This document shows, in pieces, positions 14,722 to 19,033 of a stretch of 19,033 nucleotides of DNA. Position 1 is the stretch's first letter. Each line of letters opens with the position of its first letter. Origin of the DNA: Flemingiibacterium sp045578725. Lineage in GTDB: Bacteria > Bacillota > Clostridia > Oscillospirales > CAG-272. The notes under the pieces were generated by a model. The model made no database searches and was not told where the DNA came from. It saw only the letters and a program-made list of their open reading frames with translations. A program made the translations under genes and the position numbers. The DNA lies in NCBI GenBank assembly GCA_045578725.1, contig JAZNKS010000063.1, forward strand, positions 1 to 19,033. The letters run 5' to 3'.

Positions 14722-16530
14722 TCAGTGGATCTTGCCCGGCTTGCAGACCTGCTTGCAGAGGCCGCATCCGGTGCAGAGAGACGGATTGATTTTTGCTTTG
14801 CCGTTTTCGGGATAGATAGCGGGACAGCCGATCTGCTTGATGCACTGCATACAGCCGATGCAGTCATCGGCTACCTCCATAGCCCGCTCCGGCTTGACAA
14901 GCGCGATGCAGGGAGCCTCGAAAATGACAACGGCGACACCGCCGCTTTCAGCGGCGCGGCGGACAGTATCGACCGCCCGATCCAGCTCCAGCGGATTGCA
15001 TTTCTCGACGAAGGGTACATTCAGCGCACGGACCACGGCCTCGATGGAGATGGGATTTGACTGCGTGTCCATCATCGTGCGGCCGATGCCGGGATGCGGC
15101 TGGTGGCCGGTCATGGCGGTGGTGGAATTGTCGAGGATGATGACTACAACGGGATTGTTGTTGTAGACGGCATTGGCAAGGCCGGTCATACCGGAGGCGA
15201 AGAAGGTGCTGTCGCCGACGAATGCGAAGGCGAGGGTATCCGGTTCGGCCTTTTTAATACCCTGCGCAACGGTGATGCCGCCGCCCATGCAGAGGCAGGT
15301 ATCGGTTGTTTCCAGCGGCTTGGCATTGCCGAGGGTGTAGCATCCGATATCGCCGCAGTAGACGGCTTTTGCGGATCCGCCGGCCTTGGCAATGGCTTTT
15401 GCGGCCAGCTTGCAGGCGTAGAAGGAGGCGCGGTGCGGACATCCGGCACAGAGCACCGGCGGACGGGTCGGAAGCTGCAGATTGGCGGGAACCGGCGATT
15501 CCGCCTCCGGGAGGGAGATATTGAGGAAGGAAGCGATGAGCGCTTTGACGGTATCGTATTTCAATTCACCGGCGGCGGGAACAAAGCCATTGTGTTTGCC
15601 CTGCAGGAGCAGGGAGAGGTGCTTCTTGCCGGCCACAGCAAAGAGCTGATCCTCAATGACGGCATCCAGCTCCTCCAGCACGAGAATGGCATCGGTTTTT
15701 CGGATGAATTCGGTTTCGAGCGCTTCCGGGGCGGGGAAGACAGCGCCGACCTTCAGGATGGATACGCGGTCTTCGATTCCAAGCTCCTTCACGGCATCGC
15801 CGACGATTGCGGCCGTGACACCGCCGGCGGCAATACCGATCCGGCCGCTTCCGGTGATCCCGTTGAAGGGACAGCGATCGAATTTGGCCCCGATTTTTGA
15901 TTGCTGGGCTTCGATTTCCACATGGCGGCGGTAGGCAAGCGGCGGGAAGATGCACCAGCGCGGATCCTTGGTGAAGCCTTCGGGCGTGTATTCGTACCGG
16001 GGTGCATCGCATTCGATAGGAGCGGAGGCGTGGCAGACCTTGGTGGTCGGGCGGACGATAACCGGAAGGCCGATCTCCTCGGACAGCGCAAAGGCATATT
16101 TGGTCATCTCATAGGCTTCCTCGGGCGAGGAAGGATCCAGAACCGGAATATTGGCATAGGCGCCGAAGCGGCGTGTATCCTGCTCGGTCTGGGAGGAGAT
16201 GGGGCCGGGGTCATCAGCAACGAGGACAACCATGCCGCCCTTGATGCCGATATAGACGAGGCTCATCAGCGGGTCGGAGGCTACATTGAGGCCGACCTGC
16301 TTCATGGTGACCATAACGCGGCATCCGCAGTAGGATGCGCCTGCGGCCACCTCAAGCGCCGCTTTTTCGTTAGTGGACCATTCCACATTGATGGATTTAT
16401 CGCGGTTGAATTTGGCGACGGTCTGCAAAACCTCGGTGGAGGGTGTTCCCGGATAGCCGGTAACCACCTTCACGCCGGCCGCGATCGCGCCGAGCGCGAT
16501 CGCTCCGTTGCCGAGCTGGATCTGTTTCAT
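14722..16530 (-). CDS. iorA: Indolepyruvate:ferredoxin oxidoreductase, alpha subunit
   Basis: 602 residues, the thiamine-diphosphate subunit of IOR. The N-terminal pyrimidine-binding domain has GAIAAGVKVVTGYPGTPSTE (14-33) and the activating Glu55 (WSTNEKAALE). The diphosphate/Mg domain near 395-475 has GDIGCYTLG and GDSTFFASG (Asp440), followed by an Asn-rich NNN and LDNSTTAMTGHQ. The C-terminus is a two-cluster ferredoxin: Cys557, 560, 563, 569 and Cys586, 589, 592, 596; the second and last cysteines of each set serve the usual 2x[4Fe-4S] cross-ligation pattern. The ATG at 16530 is preceded by GGAGAG. It is the first gene after a tryptophan-type T-box, and the downstream order iorB, paaK, udp is tight. 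In fermentative archaea IOR breaks down aromatic amino acids; in methanogens it is known to run reductively for their synthesis from aryl acids. Confidence 0.96.
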   Translation of the reverse strand: MKQIQLGNGAIALGAIAAGVKVVTGYPGTPSTEVLQTVAKFNRDKSINVEWSTNEKAALEVAAGASYCGCRVMVTMKQVGLNVASDPLMSLVYIGIKGGMVVLVADDPGPISSQTEQDTRRFGAYANIPVLDPSSPEEAYEMTKYAFALSEEIGLPVIVRPTTKVCHASAPIECDAPRYEYTPEGFTKDPRWCIFPPLAYRRHVEIEAQQSKIGAKFDRCPFNGITGSGRIGIAAGGVTAAIVGDAVKELGIEDRVSILKVGAVFPAPEALETEFIRKTDAILVLEELDAVIEDQLFAVAGKKHLSLLLQGKHNGFVPAAGELKYDTVKALIASFLNISLPEAESPVPANLQLPTRPPVLCAGCPHRASFYACKLAAKAIAKAGGSAKAVYCGDIGCYTLGNAKPLETTDTCLCMGGGITVAQGIKKAEPDTLAFAFVGDSTFFASGMTGLANAVYNNNPVVVIILDNSTTAMTGHQPHPGIGRTMMDTQSNPISIEAVVRALNVPFVEKCNPLELDRAVDTVRRAAESGGVAVVIFEAPCIALVKPERAMEVADDCIGCMQCIKQIGCPAIYPENGKAKINPSLCTGCGLCKQVCKPGKIH

Positions 16531-16546
16531 GCTTCTCTCTCCTTTG

Positions 16547-16819
16547 AAAATAAAAATGTCCTTTCCCGGATTGTGTTCCGGAAAAGGACAGATACAATAT
16601 CTGCGGTACCACCTTTATTTGGCGATTGTACATCGCCCACTCGACCGAATGCTGTCACATTCGCTGCCGTTAACGCCGGCCACGTCGCCGCTACTCGGTC
16701 ACCCTTTCGCCTTGCCCTCAACGACCCATTATGCCGAACCGCTTTCCCCGGAACTCTCAGCTCATATTCCGTTCTCTGTAAGGTGCGCTCCCGGTTTTAC
16801 TCTCGTTTCATCGGTTTAC
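16547..16819 (-). promoter_or_regulatory. T-box riboswitch, specifier UGG (tryptophan), controlling iorA-iorB-paaK-udp
   Basis: The leader has all parts of a T-box. Stem I: K-turn GAUGA (16812-16808), lower stem AACGA/UCGUU (16807-16803 with 16724-16720), S-turn AGUA (16801-16798), upper stem AACCG/CGGUU, the AGAGA bulge motif, and a distal loop. On the 3' side of the specifier loop the bases read AUAA, UGG (16728-16726), G, then UCGU and UGAG. The five-base gap between codon and UGAG, and the purine after the codon, match the glycine T-box layout I remember, which fixes the codon as UGG. The T-box core AAAGGUGGUACCGCAG lies at 16616-16601. The antiterminator AAAGG/CCUUU with GCAGAUA/UAUCUGU competes with the terminator. 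Uncharged tRNA-Trp should therefore switch the operon on. The base meant to pair with the tRNA discriminator is U, where C would suit the usual bacterial tRNA-Trp G73. Confidence 0.93.
16551..16589 (-). terminator. Attenuator (terminator) of the T-box leader
   Basis: On the minus strand the arms 16589-16577 and 16570-16558 form a 13-base-pair stem (GTCCTTTTCCGGA with TCCGGGAAAGGAC, one G-U) with a six-base loop and a tail ATTTTTATTTT. The first bases of the 5' arm (CCTTT) are also needed by the antiterminator, so the two structures exclude each other. Confidence 0.93.
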
Positions 16820-16825
16820 GGTATC

Positions 16826-16854
16826 ATTATAGCAGAGATTGTTTCTTTTGTCAA
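16826..16854 (-). promoter_or_regulatory. Consensus sigma-A promoter of the T-box operon
   Basis: On the minus strand, perfect TTGACA (16854-16849) and perfect TATAAT (16831-16826) with a 17-base spacer. The -35 box contains the TGA stop codon of the upstream gene. A full-consensus promoter fits a gene set controlled after initiation, by the T-box. Confidence 0.92.
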
Positions 16855-17666
16855 GCTTCTGGTGCGAAAAAAACAGGAATCTCCCGATTTTCATCGACCA
16901 TCCGGCGCAGACGGTCAGCGGCTTCAGCGGCGCGGGTGAGAAACTCCTCCGGGGACAGGTCGGCATAAAACGAGGAATTTCCCACTTCGAGCATCAGCGA
17001 TCCCACGAAGCCGGATCGGCGCAGGGTGGCTGTGACCGATTCAAAATCGCAGGCCCCGTCGAAGGGAATGAGGTGCTTATCTTCATTGAAAACGGCGGTG
17101 TTGTCATGAATGTGCGTGCAGATCAGACGGCTGCCGAACAGCTCCATATAGTGACGGCCGGGCGTGAAGCAGGATTCATGGCCGCAGTCCCAGCAGAAGC
17201 CGACCGGATCGGACGGAAAGGTTTCAAAGGCCCAGGCGATATTGGACAGCATCCGCTGATTCTCGAAAGCAATCCGCACGTTCTTCGATGCGGCGTATTC
17301 CACAAGCCCGGTGAAGCGGCGGCGTCCGATATCCGTTACCGGCGGCGGCGTCATACCGGCGGAGAGATGGACAACGGCAATGGAGGCTCCTGCGATGCGG
17401 CAATGATCGATACAGCGGATCAGTTCATCCAGCATCGCCTGCCCTTCCGGCTTGTCCAGCCAGATATCGTTGATATGACCGAACGGAGCGTGCAGGGTTT
17501 CGCACGCAATGCCGAACCGTTCGCACAGGGAAGCGATCGCTTTCTGGCGATCCGGATCGTGGACACCGGTGAATGTGGTCCGGAATCCGAGCGCGGCGAT
17601 CCGGCGCAGATATTCCTCATCGGTGAGGCCTTTGACGGCGTGGAGATTGATGCCGATTTTTCTCAT
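16851..17666 (-). CDS. Sugar phosphate isomerase/epimerase family (AP-endonuclease-like TIM barrel)
   Basis: 271 residues of the xylose-isomerase-like TIM-barrel superfamily. Likely metal ligands are Glu135 (AFENQ), Asp160 and His163 (CWDCGHE), His187 (THIHDN) and Glu227 (MLEVGNS). The DKHLIPFDGACDFE stretch (196-209) is typical of sugar isomerase/epimerase members. The ATG at 17666 has GGAGGT six bases upstream; an earlier in-frame ATG at 17744 reaches into the promoter region of the divergent gene and shows no family similarity. It lies directly upstream of the T-box promoter on the same strand, with no terminator between, so some transcripts may run into the T-box leader. It is distinct in sequence from the TIM-barrel gene at 11172. 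Substrate unknown. Confidence 0.85.
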   Translation of the reverse strand: MRKIGINLHAVKGLTDEEYLRRIAALGFRTTFTGVHDPDRQKAIASLCERFGIACETLHAPFGHINDIWLDKPEGQAMLDELIRCIDHCRIAGASIAVVHLSAGMTPPPVTDIGRRRFTGLVEYAASKNVRIAFENQRMLSNIAWAFETFPSDPVGFCWDCGHESCFTPGRHYMELFGSRLICTHIHDNTAVFNEDKHLIPFDGACDFESVTATLRRSGFVGSLMLEVGNSSFYADLSPEEFLTRAAEAADRLRRMVDENREIPVFFAPEA

Positions 17667-17682
17667 GGGATACCTCCAGAAT

Positions 17683-17705
17683 AAACGGATCGGATCCGAC
17701 CGTTT
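17683..17705. repeat. Imperfect palindrome in the divergent promoter gap
   Basis: The 10-base palindrome TCGGATCCGA (17690-17699) is flanked by AAACGG and CCGTTT (17683-17688 and 17700-17705) with one unpaired A. It lies 16 bases upstream of the TIM-barrel start and 27 bases before the -35 of the transporter promoter, a plausible operator position. Confidence 0.45.
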
Positions 17706-17731
17706 TGCGCAGCCGGATTGGGGAGAAACAC

Positions 17732-17759
17732 TTGACTTTTTCAAATGAGGGAGTATAAT
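17732..17759 (+). promoter_or_regulatory. Sigma-A type promoter of the transporter gene
   Basis: TTGACT (17732-17737), 16-base spacer, TATAAT (17754-17759), about 25 bases before the expected ribosome site of the gene at 17792. No promoter for the divergent TIM-barrel gene could be placed with confidence. Confidence 0.75.
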
Positions 17760-17791
17760 AGATAGAGTATTGTATTTTACGGAGGAAAAGA

Positions 17792-18697
17792 ATGGGATAT
17801 CTGTTTTTGGGCCTTGTTCTGCTTGTCGGAGCGGTTAAGGGGTATTGCGGCAAGAAGACCAGCTATGCGATTGTGACAAGCTCGGATTCTATGATTATGA
17901 ATGTGCTTCGCATGACGGCCAGCATCGTCACCGGCTTTCTGCTGCTGGCCGCTCAGCGGGATCTGGGGGCGCTGAAGCCGGATGGGATTCTGCTGGCCGG
18001 TTCACTCCTGTCGGGACTTGCGACGGCGGCCTTTGTGGTAAGCTGGCTTCTGTCGGTCCGAAGCGGAGCTTTTATGATGGTTGAGGTCTTTCTGTTGGCC
18101 GGTGTGATCGTTCCGATCGTGCTCTGCCGGATCTTCTTTGCGGAGGCCATCGGAATCTGGCAGGTGATCGGTATCGTGCTCTTAGCGGCTGCGGTTTATA
18201 TTATGTGCACCTACAATTCTTCGCTCAAGGGGAAAATGGGGAAGAGCGCCTTCCTGCTTCTGATCCTCTGCGGCCTGTCGAGCGGCATGGCGGATTTTTC
18301 GCAGAAGCTTTTTGTCAAGCTGAGCCCCGACGGATCGGCGGCGGCCTTCAATCTGTACACCTATATGTTTGCGGCGCTGGCCCTGCTGGGGGTCTATCTT
18401 CTGATCCGCCGCGCGGATGAAAAGAAGGGCGAGCATCCGCGCCATCCGCTGGCGGTCATCCGCCCGATCTGGTATTATGTTCTGATCATGGCGGTCAGCT
18501 TGTTTGCGCATTCCTTCTTCAAAACGCAGGCGGCCTACTATCTGGATGCGGTTCAGCTGTATCCGCTCAGCCAGGGTGGTGCGGTGATTCTGTCACTCCT
18601 GATGTCGGCGATCTTTTTCAAGGAGAAAATTACCGGAAAATGTCTGGCCGGCATCGCGCTTTCATTTGTTGCCCTGCTGATGATCAATCTTTTGTAA
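17792..18697 (+). CDS. EamA/DMT-superfamily membrane transporter
   Basis: 301 residues made almost entirely of hydrophobic helices, about ten, in two similar halves as in EamA/RhaT-type drug/metabolite transporters. The halves are separated near residues 205-225 by a charged loop (RRADEKKGEHPRHP). The C-terminal half has the characteristic YPLSQGGAVILSLLMSAIFFKEKITGK stretch, split here as YPLSQGGAV and FFKEKITGK, common to the family. GGAGG precedes the ATG at 17792 by seven bases. The protein would sit in the cytoplasmic membrane; such proteins export or import small metabolites such as amino acids, sugars or nucleotides. The divergent sugar-isomerase-like gene might share its substrate, but that is only a guess. 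It ends before its own terminator. Confidence 0.88.
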   Translation: MGYLFLGLVLLVGAVKGYCGKKTSYAIVTSSDSMIMNVLRMTASIVTGFLLLAAQRDLGALKPDGILLAGSLLSGLATAAFVVSWLLSVRSGAFMMVEVFLLAGVIVPIVLCRIFFAEAIGIWQVIGIVLLAAAVYIMCTYNSSLKGKMGKSAFLLLILCGLSSGMADFSQKLFVKLSPDGSAAAFNLYTYMFAALALLGVYLLIRRADEKKGEHPRHPLAVIRPIWYYVLIMAVSLFAHSFFKTQAAYYLDAVQLYPLSQGGAVILSLLMSAIFFKEKITGKCLAGIALSFVALLMINLL

Positions 18698-18705
18698 ATC
18701 CTTCG

Positions 18706-18740
18706 CCCGGAGTCCGTGATCGGCTCCGGGGTTCCCTTTT
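18706..18740 (+). terminator. Terminator of the transporter gene
   Basis: CCCGGAG-T-CCG (18706-18716) pairs with CGGCTCCGGG (18721-18730) with one bulged T and a TGAT loop, followed by GTTCCCTTTT. The tail is modest. Confidence 0.65.
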
Positions 18741-18743
18741 CGG

Positions 18744-18780
18744 AAAAAGAAAAACCTTCAGGGATAAACCCTGAAGGTTT
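18744..18780 (-). terminator. Terminator of the tRNA-Val gene
   Basis: AAACCTTCAGGG (18752-18763) and CCCTGAAGGTTT (18769-18780) form a perfect 12-base-pair stem. On the minus strand it is followed by TTTTTCTTTTT. It begins two bases after the tRNA 3' end. Confidence 0.9.
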
Positions 18781-18781
18781 C

Positions 18782-18857
18782 TGGTGGAAGCTACAGGGCT
18801 CGAACCTGTGACCCTCTGCTTGTAAGGCAGATGCTCTCCCAGCTGAGCTAAGCTTCC
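18782..18857 (-). tRNA. tRNA-Val (anticodon UAC)
   Basis: A 76-base cloverleaf on the minus strand with encoded CCA. Acceptor GGAAGCU pairs with AGCUUCC, discriminator A; D stem GCUC/GAGC; anticodon stem UCUGC/GCAGA with loop CUUACAA, anticodon UAC at 18824-18822; variable GGGUC; T arm ACAGG-UUCGAGC-CCUGU. All stems are perfectly paired. It reads GUA (and, if U34 is modified, other GUN) valine codons. It has its own promoter and terminator and no neighbouring tRNA within the window. Confidence 0.98.
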
Positions 18858-18906
18858 ATCTCTCGCATCTATCGGGAAGTTCTGGTCTCATCCCTGCGAC
18901 TATTAT

Positions 18907-18935
18907 ATTATATCACGTTGCCCCACGTTTGTCAA
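18907..18935 (-). promoter_or_regulatory. Consensus promoter of tRNA-Val
   Basis: On the minus strand TTGACA (18935-18930) and TATAAT (18912-18907), both perfect, 17-base spacer. The spacer itself contains AACGTG twice (AACGTGGGGCAACGTG). Confidence 0.92.
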
Positions 18936-18992
18936 TACCTTTTTAGAAATTTTTTTAAAAATATTGAAAGGCGTTTTTGTGGGGCAGCGTGA
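18913..18992. repeat. Inverted repeat with one arm in the tRNA promoter spacer
   Basis: TCACGTTGCCCCAC (18913-18926) and GTGGGGCAGCGTGA (18979-18992) are inverted copies differing at one position, with a 52-base AT-rich centre. The left arm fills the spacer of the tRNA-Val promoter. A further partial match, AAACGTGG (19025-19032), runs into the window edge. The 18858-19033 stretch holds no gene. Confidence 0.7.
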
Positions 18993-19018
18993 GATCATTT
19001 TGTGTGTTTTGTTTACTC

Positions 19019-19024
19019 TATAAT
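19019..19024 (+). promoter_or_regulatory. Possible -10 element of a gene beyond the right edge
   Basis: TATAAT near the end of the window on the plus strand. No acceptable -35 hexamer lies 15-19 bases upstream (the sequence there is T/G-rich), so it is only suggestive. Confidence 0.25.
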
Positions 19025-19033
19025 AAACGTGGT

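Noticed and set aside
16722..16732. Alternative specifier readings AUG (Met) or AAU (Asn) in the T-box
   Set aside because: They shift the codon away from the fixed five-base distance to UGAG and from the S-turn bases; UGG keeps both and is followed by a purine.
1..19033. CRISPR arrays, prophage, insertion sequences or defence genes
   Set aside because: No regularly spaced repeats, transposase or phage genes, or target-site duplications were seen; all large frames are assigned to ordinary chromosomal families.

Overview
The window looks like a chromosomal segment of an anaerobic, endospore-forming member of the Clostridia; the Oscillospiraceae/Ruminococcaceae side is a guess. The reasons are a full-length SpoIIE, sigma-A type promoters with strong GGAGG ribosome sites, a T-box leader, and ferredoxin-linked enzymes (NfnAB and indolepyruvate:ferredoxin oxidoreductase). 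Coding DNA is GC-rich and the gaps are AT-rich. I see no phage, IS element, CRISPR array or rRNA.

Layout. (1) 1-1045, minus: 5' part of glyA, cut by the window edge. (2) 1437-2721, plus: a MinD-type ATPase and a methylglyoxal-synthase-like protein that has lost most catalytic residues, closed by a terminator. (3) 2837-5094, plus: nfnA-nfnB, the transhydrogenase linking NADH, NADPH and ferredoxin. (4) 6597-5147, minus: an ECF-type sigma factor and its translationally coupled membrane partner, a probable anti-sigma factor. (5) 6815-9250, plus: spoIIE. (6) 9256-11924: an AraC-family regulator divergent from a Gfo/Idh/MocA dehydrogenase and a hydroxypyruvate-isomerase-like TIM-barrel protein. (7) 16854-12113, minus: promoter, T-box riboswitch, iorA, iorB, paaK-type aryl-CoA ligase, udp. 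(8) 17666-16851, minus: a second TIM-barrel isomerase/epimerase, divergent from an EamA-type membrane transporter (17792-18697). (9) 18857-18782, minus: tRNA-Val(UAC) with its own promoter and terminator.

The most interesting system is region 7. The leader is a complete T-box whose specifier codon reads UGG (Trp). A T-box turns genes on when its tRNA is uncharged, so this operon should be induced by tryptophan shortage. A degradative pathway would not be expected to behave that way. An AMP-forming aryl-CoA ligase plus IorAB, run in the reductive direction, would turn indole-3-acetate (or phenylacetate) into indolepyruvate (or phenylpyruvate), one transamination from the amino acid. The operon is therefore best read as an aryl-acid salvage route to tryptophan, with reduced ferredoxin as the electron source.

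Second is the min/mgsA remnant in region 2. In clostridia mgsA often lies near minD, minE and rodA. Here only minD and a catalytically degenerate mgsA remain, and the minD ribosome site sits inside a hairpin.
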